From Pseudomonadales bacterium (lineage in GTDB: Bacteria > Pseudomonadota > Gammaproteobacteria > Pseudomonadales > Azotimanducaceae): DNA of 64,000 bases. Made by a program: the position numbers and the translations under genes. The notes under the pieces were generated by a model that searched no databases, was not told the origin of the DNA, and was given only the letters and a program-made list of their open reading frames with translations. Positions 26,442-35,055 of this stretch are shown here, piece after piece. The stretch lies in the NCBI GenBank assembly GCA_030749725.1, contig JASMJM010000014.1, positions 1 to 64,000 of the forward strand, in the 5' to 3' direction. Position 1 is the first letter of the stretch. Each line of letters opens with the position of its first letter.

Positions 26442-26689
26442 CGTGGCATTCCCTTTTCGTCATACAACAATGCCCCGTGCTCAGTTGCGTCGCGTCGAGC
26501 ATGGGCAGCGCATTTCTGTCCGATCGCCATCAGGTCAGCGGCGAGTACCTTCCTGTCGCGCACCTGCTTCTCACGCTCAAGGCGTTGACGAAGCGACTCA
26601 ATTACCGCCTGAGTCTTGCTCTCCCCAGTCAACTTGGCCACTGCCTCGACAAGGCGGTCCGCCTCGCTGCTCTTGATATTGAGTGACAT
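26438..26689 (-). CDS. vapB: VapB-like antitoxin
   Basis: An 83-residue protein of the Rv0623-like/PSK type (PF07704-like). It opens SLNIKSSEADRLVEAVAKLTGESKTQAVIESLRQRLE, a ribbon-helix-helix-like DNA-binding part, and ends in a toxin-binding tail (LLYDEKGMPR). GAGGA precedes ATG 26689, which I prefer to the longer frame. It should repress the operon and block the VapC toxin. Confidence 0.85.
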   Translation of the reverse strand: MSLNIKSSEADRLVEAVAKLTGESKTQAVIESLRQRLEREKQVRDRKVLAADLMAIGQKCAAHARRDATEHGALLYDEKGMPR

Positions 26690-26846
26690 GCTGATCCTCA
26701 ATGGTAGAAGAAAGTTCTGTCTTTCTACCCCGTTACGGATCACTCGTCAACGCCCGGTTTCAAAGTCTTTCATGGCTTTGTATTTACAAGGCCACAGATT
26801 TGCGTTATAAACGCGTTACATTGTATAGGTAGCGTGTCAGCATCTG

Positions 26847-27044
26847 ATGTCGCCCAAAAAGACCACCACCATGAATCTCCGAGTCGATCCGTTTGTCAAA
26901 GCGGCGATTCGTGAGGCCGCCGATCGCGAACATCGAAGCATCGCTAACATGATTGAAATGTTGATCCGACAACACTGCAAGCAAGTGGGAATCTCAATTC
27001 CCGAGCAGCAGGGCTTGCCGTTCAATGGGGATGCTAATGAATAA
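26847..27044 (+). CDS. Ribbon-helix-helix DNA-binding protein
   Basis: A 65-residue Arc/CopG-like protein (TTTMNLRVDPFVKAAIREAADREHRSIANMIEMLI): a beta strand, then two helices. It is probably a repressor or antitoxin-like regulator of its own operon. It faces vapBC across a 157-base divergent region. Its stop codon overlaps the start of the next gene. Confidence 0.75.
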   Translation: MSPKKTTTMNLRVDPFVKAAIREAADREHRSIANMIEMLIRQHCKQVGISIPEQQGLPFNGDANE

Positions 27045-27294
27045 AAAGATGGTCCAGATCCTTGTTGAAGCCGGCGCTGTAAAAAAGGTAAGGATCGTTG
27101 CCGACGGTGCAGCAATACACGTCGAAATCGTTACCAACACGGGTGCAAATACAGCTACCACGCTGGCAGGGTCAATTAAGTCCTGGGCAACCATTGACGC
27201 TGCTGCGAAGTGGGTTCGTGCACTGGGTCTGGGAACGGCCCAACTCGAACTGGCAAATTGGCAGCCAGGGCAGAAGGGGTTGAATTTATCATAG
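27037..27294 (+). CDS. Unknown small protein partnered with an RHH regulator
   Basis: An 85-residue protein (start ATG 27037, overlapping the upstream TAA; ATG 27049 is an alternative). It has a beta-rich first half (VRIVADGAAIHVEIVTNTGA), a SIKSWATIDAAAKWVRALG helix, and ends QLELANWQPGQKGL. It recalls uncharacterised small proteins that follow RHH genes in proteobacteria, but I cannot name a family. The tight coupling suggests a two-gene regulator or toxin-antitoxin-like module. Confidence 0.6.
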   Translation: MNKKMVQILVEAGAVKKVRIVADGAAIHVEIVTNTGANTATTLAGSIKSWATIDAAAKWVRALGLGTAQLELANWQPGQKGLNLS

Positions 27295-27332
27295 CCAACT
27301 CAGATGGAGAGCTAAAGGGAGGACAAGTCAAC

Positions 27333-28344
27333 TTATTGGGGAAAAGTTGGATGAGCTTGATGAAGACGAACGTGCTTCATCGATGAACAACACGTCAACG
27401 GTCGCCTCCTTCCTCTATTAGAGACATGAGCATTAACATCAAGGATCCTGAGACCGACCGCGATGCGCGAAAACGTCTCCGCGGAGTCGTTTTTTTGGTT
27501 TGGACTTGCCAGTCCTGCGTCTGGTCCCGATTCGGAATCATCCGCACGACTCCGCGGAGTCGTTTCCAGCACGGGCTCTGCATGGGTGGCCGTTTCCAGG
27601 TCCACAAAGGAGTGATGGCTCTCATCAGCCGTGTACTCGTAAACCACGGCCCATTCTTCTCCCTCATCTTCCGGGTGCGTTTCCTCTGCCGGCGGAATTT
27701 CCTTACTCAATCGCTCAGCCACTTTCTCTGGCCCTATTGATCTGTTATGTACCGCTTCGAAGGCGGCCTGCAAAGCCTTGACGACAATAGCACCCGATTC
27801 CGCCGGCAGCTTGCCATGGAAAATAACCATGCCGTCGTCGTCGTGATACCATCTGAAACTTCTCTCCTCCTGCTGTGTCTCTGCCTTATTGTCACTGTTG
27901 AGTCGTTCAACCCATTGGTATTTTCTCACCAGTTTTTCCATATGGCTGGCGGTGCCATAGCGCGCAATCTGTAACAGAAAACTCTCGTTTTCGGGTGTGG
28001 CCACCCGCACCATGGCGCGCACCTTGGAGTAACTCAATGCGCCTGACTTGAATGCATTGTCGATCAAAGGCAATGTATCCAACTTCTCGGCCACGCGGAC
28101 CTTTTCCCGCTGCCCCGAGGGTGATGCCGCAGCGATAGTTGAGCCAATGTGCCGGGGATTTGACTTCATCGCCACCGACCCAGGTTCCACGTCGAATCTG
28201 TTCCGCCAGCAGTTTTAGAAATCGGTAAGTTGCGGCGTTGATATGGCCTGCCAGACGGGTGATTTCGTTGTTGAGATCGTCGTCATCTTCCGGGATTGGC
28301 AGGTCGTAATCGGCGCTGGGGAAGTAGCGTTCTTCAGTGATCAT
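27333..28344 (-). pseudogene. HNH endonuclease (DUF222) relic with frameshift
   Basis: The gene starts at ATG 28344 and encodes the DUF222 N-terminus (HWLNYRCGITLGAA). After that, the natural continuation (EKVRVAEKLDTLPLIDNAFKSG) is in the next frame; one missing base near 28108 explains it. A second break occurs near 27420, where GGDR and VLFIDEA-like pieces lie in different frames, and the HNH nuclease domain is absent. Such DUF222-HNH genes are repetitive, mobile-like genes. This copy cannot make a working protein. Confidence 0.75.
27477..27565. repeat. Direct repeat of a 16-base sequence with palindromic core
   Basis: CTCCGCGGAGTCGTTT occurs at 27477-27492 and again at 27550-27565, inside the endonuclease relic. 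The core ACTCCGCGGAGT is self-complementary in the second copy. It may be chance, or a result of slippage in the relic. Confidence 0.45.
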
Positions 28345-28616
28345 GAGGCTGTCCTGAATATATATACAGTATGGTTATATAACCAGTATTATACTTGTAA
28401 GTATATGAAAATGAAAGAAATAAGATCCAGTGTAAGTTCATTTTTTCAATTCATGACAGGCGCTTGGATGCGATTTTATCGGTTGCCTGGACCAGGGCCA
28501 GGCTGACTGGGTGATGGCCCCAGGGGCGATCCATATGCCGGATCTTTGGTCCCTGGATTCAGGGAAGGCTGGTGCTCTTGGTGGCGTGTTTCTGTTTCAG
28601 GTGGTCCTGCGGAACA

Positions 28617-29267
28617 TCACTCCCGTTTCACGCTCTGCTTGGTAAGGAATTTGTCAACTTTTTTCTTCGGTGTTCGTGACAGTTTTCGCACAAGCTCAAC
28701 ACTGATTCCATCGAATCCATATTCGTCCTTGATTTCCGCAAGCATCCCCAGCCACAGGAGGGCAGTCATCTCGGCATCGGCCAGCGCCCGGTGAAACACC
28801 CCCTCATTGCTGATATTCTTATACGCGACCAGTGTGCCCAGTCGGTGATTGGGTGCGTCCTGATATACACGCCTGGCTGTCAGCATGGAACAGATGAATT
28901 CCCCACGATACTCTCGTTGGATAAGACTCATTTCTGATTCCAGAAAACGCCGGTCGAATGAAGCATTGTGTGCGACCACGTCGGTTTCTCCCAGGAAGTT
29001 CATGAATCCATTCATCACTTCTTTACAGGAAGGTGCATCAGCCAGCATTTCATTGGAGATGCCCGTGAATGATTCAATGAATGAGCTTATCGGTATGCCC
29101 GGGTTCATCAGGCTTTGGAACTTGTCTGTGATCTGTCCGTTTTTCAGCCGAACTGCACCGATTTCAATTGTGCGATCGCCAAGATTGGGCGAGAGGCCGG
29201 TAGTTTCAAAGTCAAGGACAACGACTGAGTCGGCCTGTCTCGTACTGAGCGCTAACGGAATAGACAC
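28617..29267 (-). CDS. DEDDh 3'-5' exonuclease (DnaQ-like)
   Basis: A 216-residue exonuclease. Exo I is VVLDFETTGLSP (Asp and Glu near residues 19-21), Exo II is VVAHNASFDRRFLE, and Exo III is HRALADAEMT with the His and final Asp. This is the epsilon/PolC-like or RNase T-like fold with two metal ions. The gene starts at GTG 29267 and lies alone, away from polymerase genes, so its exact role in DNA or RNA processing is open. Confidence 0.88.
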   Translation of the reverse strand: MSIPLALSTRQADSVVVLDFETTGLSPNLGDRTIEIGAVRLKNGQITDKFQSLMNPGIPISSFIESFTGISNEMLADAPSCKEVMNGFMNFLGETDVVAHNASFDRRFLESEMSLIQREYRGEFICSMLTARRVYQDAPNHRLGTLVAYKNISNEGVFHRALADAEMTALLWLGMLAEIKDEYGFDGISVELVRKLSRTPKKKVDKFLTKQSVKRE

Positions 29268-29303
29268 GGCGTTGACTAAGCGGGGTGGTCCAGACGGGGT
29301 TGC

Positions 29304-30029
29304 TTAGACACTTTCAATGAATCTGCGTATCGCCTCTGCACTGACACTATTCGATATCGCCATCGCGGCAATGTGGTCTCCTTTGACTTCACTGAGTGTT
29401 GAGCCGGGGATCTTCGCAGACAACTTCTTTAAGGGTTCGAAACAGAGGTCTTCGTTGCCTGTCCACAGATGAACCGGTAGTTTGCAGTTAATCAGCGTGT
29501 CTACTTCGATTTCTGCGACTCTCAGTGCTGCCAGACAACCGGCTAATCCCACTTTGACATCCGGGGTGACCCACTCGACGAGTTCCGGCGCGACGCTTCG
29601 TGCCATCTCGATAAACTGGTCGATGTCGACGCTTAGCGGCCTATCTGCCTGTTCGTCCGGATCCCATCCGCCAATGGTGATGGACAGTAAACGTTGTGGA
29701 TGGTGAGCCAGAAAGCCCATGCCCAACCAGCCTCCCATGGAGTAGCCGACATAATGGGCTCTGTCGATCGATTCCGCATTCAGTACGGCAGCGATATCAT
29801 TTGCTCGTTGCTCGCGTGTATAGCATTCAGCATCAGAGGGTTTGTCGCTATCACCATGACCGAGAGAGTCGATCGTAATTACGGTAAATTTGTACACCAG
29901 CGCAGCCACATATCCTAAAGCTTGCCAGGATCGGCGGTTGTCGAGGAAACCGTGTTGCAGCACCACGGCAGGGCCCTGCCCAGTTAGGTCATAAGCGATC
30001 CGTTGGTTGCGATTGCTGGCGTATTTCAT
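29304..30029 (-). CDS. Alpha/beta hydrolase
   Basis: A 241-residue hydrolase with the oxyanion region LQHGFLDNRRSW, nucleophile elbow GYSMGGWLG (Ser near residue 97), an acid after VHLWTGNED, and the catalytic His in KGDHIAAM. I chose ATG 30029, which starts the typical N-terminal strand (ASNRNQRIAYDLTGQG). It is cytoplasmic and the substrate is unknown. Confidence 0.85.
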   Translation of the reverse strand: MKYASNRNQRIAYDLTGQGPAVVLQHGFLDNRRSWQALGYVAALVYKFTVITIDSLGHGDSDKPSDAECYTREQRANDIAAVLNAESIDRAHYVGYSMGGWLGMGFLAHHPQRLLSITIGGWDPDEQADRPLSVDIDQFIEMARSVAPELVEWVTPDVKVGLAGCLAALRVAEIEVDTLINCKLPVHLWTGNEDLCFEPLKKLSAKIPGSTLSEVKGDHIAAMAISNSVSAEAIRRFIESV

Positions 30030-30298
30030 GTCTGGGATCTTGTTGCTGTAAACAGAAGCGTGTGCAGAATAATAGACCACACTTCTTGCGGTTGTGCAAT
30101 GTGGTGGCGGTTGCGCACGCCATTGTGATTTTGGCATGCATCAGTACCCGGCCTTACGAGTTAATGTGATCTGCCGGTGGATTGGCGACCCCAAGTTCAG
30201 GTCAATGACATGTTCGACTCACTCCCCGGACGATAATCCGAGCCAACCGCCTAGTTGATCCCAGCAATGATGGGGTGGTTAAGGCCTTTGCGGATATG

Positions 30299-30859
30299 TC
30301 ATGGCGATGGTGTCTTCACTGATTCTGCACTGACTTCCTCTATGGCCGTCACCGTATAAAGGTTATCTTTCATGCTCATGTCAAGCGTCCTGCGCATCAT
30401 ATCCTTTGGAAAACTTGCGTAATTCTCCGGATAGCGACCAAAAATACTGGGCAAGTTCTTATGATTCCTCACCTCAGGACTTACCGCCGGAACGGATCCT
30501 TCAAATTTGTTCCGGTCTTCAGCGAAGTATTGTAAAGAACTAACGACATACTCCCGGCACGCTGCCGTGTATTCTTCCAGGTCCATCCGCTCCATCTTTT
30601 CACAATAGGCATGGGCCGCTATGCGCAGGGTTCTTGATTTCTGCTTGTGGGGAGTGTCTTGTCCTTCTGCAGTCTCAGGGACAAGAATGTCCGCCTCCTT
30701 GGTGGTAACGATGATGTCATCAAAATCCAGAAAACGATCTCCCTTGAGGGTTGACTCTTTTTCCTGGGCGTCAGCTTGGCGACCACCTAACGCCAAGGCA
30801 GCGCAGGTCAAGACCAGTGCCGCCACCAGGAAATTCTTGTTTCTGGCTTTTTCAAACAT
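30299..30859 (-). CDS. Exported protein of unknown function
   Basis: A 186-residue protein. A signal peptide (NFLVAALVLTCAALALGGRQADA) ends near residue 31. The mature part has two cysteines in a helical region (HAYCEKMERMDLEEYTAACREYV) that may form a disulfide. No family recognised. GGGAGG precedes the ATG. It is divergent from metY. Confidence 0.6.
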   Translation of the reverse strand: MFEKARNKNFLVAALVLTCAALALGGRQADAQEKESTLKGDRFLDFDDIIVTTKEADILVPETAEGQDTPHKQKSRTLRIAAHAYCEKMERMDLEEYTAACREYVVSSLQYFAEDRNKFEGSVPAVSPEVRNHKNLPSIFGRYPENYASFPKDMMRRTLDMSMKDNLYTVTAIEEVSAESVKTPSP

Positions 30860-31064
30860 GTAAATCCTCCCTTGGGATACTTTTCCAACGTTGCCCCTAG
30901 TGTGGCAACGATGTCATCGCCATCGCTGCTCGCAGGCCGACCGCGGAACATAATAGCGCATCGGGCAATATTATTCGCGGGCGGTAATACTGACACGGGA
31001 ATGACTCAGCAGGTATACTCCCTCGCTTCTAAACGCAACCCACAAGATGAAAAGAGAGGTCTCC

Positions 31065-32336
31065 ATGCGCGACGAGACAAAATTAGTTCACTCCGGTTAT
31101 ACCACTGATCCCACCACTCATGCCGTGGCTACACCGATCTATCAAACGGTGTCGTATGAGTTCGACAATGCTCAGCATGGTGCTGATCTGTTTAACCTGG
31201 CGGTGCCCGGGAACATCTACACCAGAATAATGAACCCGACCAATGACGTGCTCGAAAAACGCTGTGCGGATCTGGAGGGTGGCGTTGGCGCCCTGGCGTT
31301 GAGTTCCGGTAGTGCCGCCGTGACCTACTCCATCATCAACATCGCCGAAGCGGGCACCAACATCGTCACTACGCCGCAGCTCTATGGCGGCACCTATACG
31401 TTGTTCAAGCACATGTTTCCCAAACAGGGGATTGAGGTGCGATTTGCGGAAGGAGACGGTGGCGCGGATATTCAAAAAGAGATCGACGGCAAGACGCGTG
31501 CCGTCTTCTGCGAAACCATCGGCAATCCGGCCGGTAATATCGTAGACGTCGAAGCGTTGGCTACGGTGGCTCACAAGAACGGCGTACCCCTGATTGTCGA
31601 CAATACCGTGGCAACTCCCATCCTGATCAAGCCCATCGATTACGGCGCGGATATCATCGCCCACTCGCTCACCAAATACATGGGGGGGCACGGCAACTCC
31701 CTTGGCGGCGTGCTCGTCGATGGCGGCAATTTCCCGTGGGCCGACTATGCCGATAAGTATCCCATGTTGACTACACCCGAACCCTCCTACCATGGAGTGG
31801 TCTATACGGACGCGTTGGGTCCCGCTGCATACATCGGCAGAGTCAGGACAGTGCCGCTTCGCAATACCGGCTCTGCACTCTCCCCCTTCAACGCCTTTCT
31901 GATCTTACAGGGCATTGAAACGCTGGCCTTGCGTATGGAGCGTCACTGTAATAACGCGGTGGCGGTGGCACAGTACCTCCAGCAGCACGCGAAAATAGAA
32001 TCCGTTAGCTATGGGGGTCTGCCGGACGATCCATACCACGCATTGGCACAGAAGTATTGTGGCGGTAAACCCGCATCCCTGCTCACGTTTGAAATAGACG
32101 GGGGATTCGAGCGGGCGGTGAAATTCTACGATAGTCTAGAGCTGTTCAAGCGCCTGGTGAACATCGGTGATGCCAAGTCCCTTGCCTGTCATCCCGCATC
32201 CACGACTCACCGCCAATTGTCAGAGGAAGAGCAAACCAAAGCTGGGGTTACTCCCGGTATGATACGGCTCTGCGTGGGCATAGAACATTTGGACGACATT
32301 ATCGAGGATCTCGAGCAGGCTCTGGGGAAAGCTTAA
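31065..32336 (+). CDS. metY: O-acetylhomoserine sulfhydrylase (MetY-type)
   Basis: A 423-residue Cys/Met-metabolism PLP enzyme. It starts DETKLVHSGYTTDPTTHAVA and has LSSGSAA near residue 84, DNTVATPILIKP, and IIAHSLTKYMGGHGN, where the Lys binds PLP. The length and the insert near the C-terminus match O-acetylhomoserine sulfhydrylases, which form homocysteine from O-acetylhomoserine and sulfide. I chose ATG 31065 behind AAGAGAGG; a longer start at 31047 is possible. No SAM-riboswitch pattern is obvious upstream. Confidence 0.88.
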   Translation: MRDETKLVHSGYTTDPTTHAVATPIYQTVSYEFDNAQHGADLFNLAVPGNIYTRIMNPTNDVLEKRCADLEGGVGALALSSGSAAVTYSIINIAEAGTNIVTTPQLYGGTYTLFKHMFPKQGIEVRFAEGDGGADIQKEIDGKTRAVFCETIGNPAGNIVDVEALATVAHKNGVPLIVDNTVATPILIKPIDYGADIIAHSLTKYMGGHGNSLGGVLVDGGNFPWADYADKYPMLTTPEPSYHGVVYTDALGPAAYIGRVRTVPLRNTGSALSPFNAFLILQGIETLALRMERHCNNAVAVAQYLQQHAKIESVSYGGLPDDPYHALAQKYCGGKPASLLTFEIDGGFERAVKFYDSLELFKRLVNIGDAKSLACHPASTTHRQLSEEEQTKAGVTPGMIRLCVGIEHLDDIIEDLEQALGKA

Positions 32337-32342
32337 GGCTGA

Positions 32343-33140
32343 ACCGGGTCGGAAGTAGCCTACGCGGGAATAGACGTCGCCTTTGCGAAAAACAAAAAGC
32401 TACCCGTTTGTGTGTGCACTGCAGATGCTGACCGGTTAAGGCCTGTTCCACTCGCTGCTGCGAAGTTTCCGCTGCCACCGATGGGACGCGGTAATGCGGC
32501 AACGATCGACAACAGACTTGTGCGGGCCTTTGCGCGACAGACCCTTGAATACCTGCGCAGTGTAGAGAAGCTGGCGAATGTGGAGATATCGGTGGTTGCC
32601 ATCGATGCATCCCGGAGCTATCGGGTTGGTCCGCGTCGTGCCTGTGAGCAGGCGATGGACCGCATGGGCATCCACTGTTTTGCCACCCCGTCGCGACAGG
32701 AATTCGATGAGATTCGTGTCAAGGTGCGACACCACCTTAACAGAGGGGGTGCACTCAACCGTCTGCCTCATTCACATCAACTCTGGATGCTGGTTGGATT
32801 TGCCCTGTTCGAAGTTCTGTCCGGGCACTATGAGTGTCTGGAGGTGTTCCCGCAGGCCATCACAAGCGTCTTGGGGGCAGCGGGCATACACAAATCCAGG
32901 GCGCAGGGATATGAACGCCAATTATCTGCATTGGCATCGAATACCGGTTGGGATGCAGAAGAATTGAGTCGGCAGCTTGGTGCCTGCGCCTATGGCCCCG
33001 GGCATGATCGGCTGGATGCATATATGTGTGCCTGGGTGGCAAGCCTTTATCCCGATAGGGTAATAGCCTGCGGTGATCCGCCGGATGATGTGATCTGGGT
33101 GCCGGACGTGGAGAAGTTCCCGGTACATGGTCAAAACTAA
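32343..33140 (+). CDS. DUF429 (RNase H-fold) protein without a canonical start
   Basis: The frame encodes a DUF429 protein: YAGIDVAFAKNKKLPVCVC at the start (conserved Asp), PMGRGNAATID, VVAIDASRS, and PHSHQLWMLVGF, CLEVFPQA and HDRLDAYMCAWVASLYPD later. The N-terminal conserved part lies upstream of the first NTG (GTG 32412). Back to a TGA at 32340 there is no ATG, GTG or TTG, so the start codon may be lost or unusual. A GGAAG sits just before GTAGCCTAC. It follows metY by 6 bases and could be co-transcribed. Confidence 0.7.
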   Translation, partial: TGSEVAYAGIDVAFAKNKKLPVCVCTADADRLRPVPLAAAKFPLPPMGRGNAATIDNRLVRAFARQTLEYLRSVEKLANVEISVVAIDASRSYRVGPRRACEQAMDRMGIHCFATPSRQEFDEIRVKVRHHLNRGGALNRLPHSHQLWMLVGFALFEVLSGHYECLEVFPQAITSVLGAAGIHKSRAQGYERQLSALASNTGWDAEELSRQLGACAYGPGHDRLDAYMCAWVASLYPDRVIACGDPPDDVIWVPDVEKFPVHGQN

Positions 33141-33224
33141 TGCCCATCCGTATCGATACGGATGCAAACCTTAATGGCGTTTGCTGCGTCATATAGTAAA
33201 CCGCTGAACTGTGGGAGCTGACCT

Positions 33225-34136
33225 ATGCGAATCCAACCAATCCATACGACAAGAATGAACCGAACAGTAATTCCGGCTTTGATCTTCCTGGCTTTGCTAC
33301 AATCAGGTATGGCCGAAGCCCGATCAATGAATGAATCTCTAGACGCAGAGCCTGGACAAAGGCTTCTGCTACGCTCGGATGTCGGCACGGTGGAGGTCAT
33401 GGGTCATAGCAAATCTACCGTGGACGTGGATGTGGAAATCACCGGTCTGGATGAAGATGACTTTACGGTAGCCATAGGTAAGGACTCAGAGGGGGTGCGG
33501 ATCAAAGGAGAATTCACCAGGCCCTGGCATCGACGTTGGGGGCACAAGCGGGTCATGTTCACCATTCGTGTGCCGGACGAGTTTGACATCGATGTGAAGA
33601 CAAGCGGCGGCTCGATCACGGTTGAAAGTATAGCCGGCAAGGTTAGGGCAAACACCTCCGGTGGCAGCATGAGATTTGACGATATTGCGGGGAATATTAA
33701 GGCTCACACGTCCGGCGGTTCAGTGTCAGCAGATCAAATCGAAGGGGATCTGGACATGAGTACCTCCGGTGGGGGATTTAACATTGCTGGTGTGGTAGGG
33801 GATGTGGATCTCAATACCTCCAGTGGCAGCATACGAGTGGACGAAGTGTCGGGCTCAATGAGAGCTTCTACATCCGGTGGCAGTATTTCGGCTCGCTTCA
33901 GCCAACCGTTCAATAAGTCGAGCAGAATGAAGACCTCGGGGGGTTCACTGACGGTTTATCTGGTCGAGGGATCGGGGGCCGATGTGGATGCTCACTCCAG
34001 TGGCGGACGGGTGAGAAGTGAATTCGCCATCGAAGGAAGGGTGCGCAAAAACAGTGCCTTCGGTTCCATCAACGGCGGCGGTGCCAGCTTGGATCTCAAT
34101 ACTTCCGGCGGTGGTATCCGCATCAAGAGAATCTAG
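33225..34136 (+). CDS. Exported DUF4097 beta-helix protein
   Basis: A 303-residue exported protein. A signal peptide (VIPALIFLALLQSGMAEA) is followed by a DUF4097-type right-handed beta-helix made of repeats of about 20 residues with SGGS turns (KTSGGSITVESIAG, NTSGGSMRFDDIAG, HTSGGSVSADQIEG, and so on, about nine in all). Members of this family are thought to be envelope or surface proteins; the function is not known. The repeats are regular, so the gene appears intact. Confidence 0.82.
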   Translation: MRIQPIHTTRMNRTVIPALIFLALLQSGMAEARSMNESLDAEPGQRLLLRSDVGTVEVMGHSKSTVDVDVEITGLDEDDFTVAIGKDSEGVRIKGEFTRPWHRRWGHKRVMFTIRVPDEFDIDVKTSGGSITVESIAGKVRANTSGGSMRFDDIAGNIKAHTSGGSVSADQIEGDLDMSTSGGGFNIAGVVGDVDLNTSSGSIRVDEVSGSMRASTSGGSISARFSQPFNKSSRMKTSGGSLTVYLVEGSGADVDAHSSGGRVRSEFAIEGRVRKNSAFGSINGGGASLDLNTSGGGIRIKRI

Positions 34137-34968
34137 TCCGCCCACTCCTGCCTGAACGCTTTCGCCCGCCGCCACAGGGCCGCGGTTTCCTCTGCCATGG
34201 CGCGACCTTCGAGGTCCTGAGCCGTAATGGCGTAGGCGACGGCAAGGAACAGTGATCGATCCTGCATGGTGCCCATCTCCTCGAGCCACGTCTCCTCGTA
34301 GGTCCGAATGAACTCATCCGAGGCGCCACTCGAGTCTCGCATCGTCAGAAAGTCGAGGAGTGCCATCGTTCGTGCAAAGTCGACGCGCACATCACCCCTG
34401 CCCGCGTTGACCCAGTCGATCACACCCGTGATCTGCCCACCATCCACCAGCACGTTCTGAAGATGATAGTCCAGATGCACGAGTCGCGTGTCGTCGTCTG
34501 TTGCCGCGACAAACGCAGCGGCGAGGGAGGGGTCCCGTTCGCTCAGATTGCTGGCGGCCTCACGGTTGAAATCGGGAAACGTCGGGGGATGCGAATGCTA
34601 TTCAAACGGGCCTGTATCTGCCCGAATTGTCGTCCGAGGTCTGCGGCACACGAAGGGTTGCTGTAGATCACTTTCTGCAGCGTGGTGCCCGTAATCCAGG
34701 ACAGCACCAGCACCGGATGTCCCTGCCACATTTCTGCTGCTAGTACTTCGGGCACGGGAATCGTATCGCCAACTGTCCTGTGGATCGTCACCAGACGATC
34801 CACCATGTGTCGTTCGCGTTCCTCAAATACGCGAAGCGTCGCCCTTTCGCCTGCAGCGGTTTTGATCGTCCACACAGGTGTACCGGAATGTCCTTCCTCG
34901 AGGGGCGCTTCGATTCGCGCCGCCAAACCGATGTCGGCAAGGATAATTTCGGGGTCGTAGGCAGGCAT
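34133..34968 (-). pseudogene. Aminoglycoside phosphotransferase-family protein, frameshifted
   Basis: The first part (from ATG 34968) has a kinase-like N-lobe (PVWTIKTAAGERATLRVFEERE, then HPVLVLSWITGTTL). The second part, in another frame, has the catalytic loop HLDYHLQNVLV and DFG-like VIDWVNAGRGDVRVDFA. Reading across TTTCCC near 34578 with one added base joins the two, via PDFNREAASNL. A single-base deletion or sequence error is the best explanation. The family phosphorylates antibiotics, choline or homoserine; the substrate is unknown. Its stop overlaps the end of the DUF4097 gene. Confidence 0.7.
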
Positions 34969-35055
34969 TTCGTTCACGGTATGCCGTCTCGCATCAACGC
35001 AGCATGCTCCTGCAACATCGCCCCTGGTTTGTGTATTCAATCGCTCGGTAACGAA

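Noticed and set aside
26049-27294. vapBC, RHH and unknown partner as one defence island
   Set aside because: Only small TA-like genes are present, with no restriction, CBASS, retron or other defence components and no flanking integrase.
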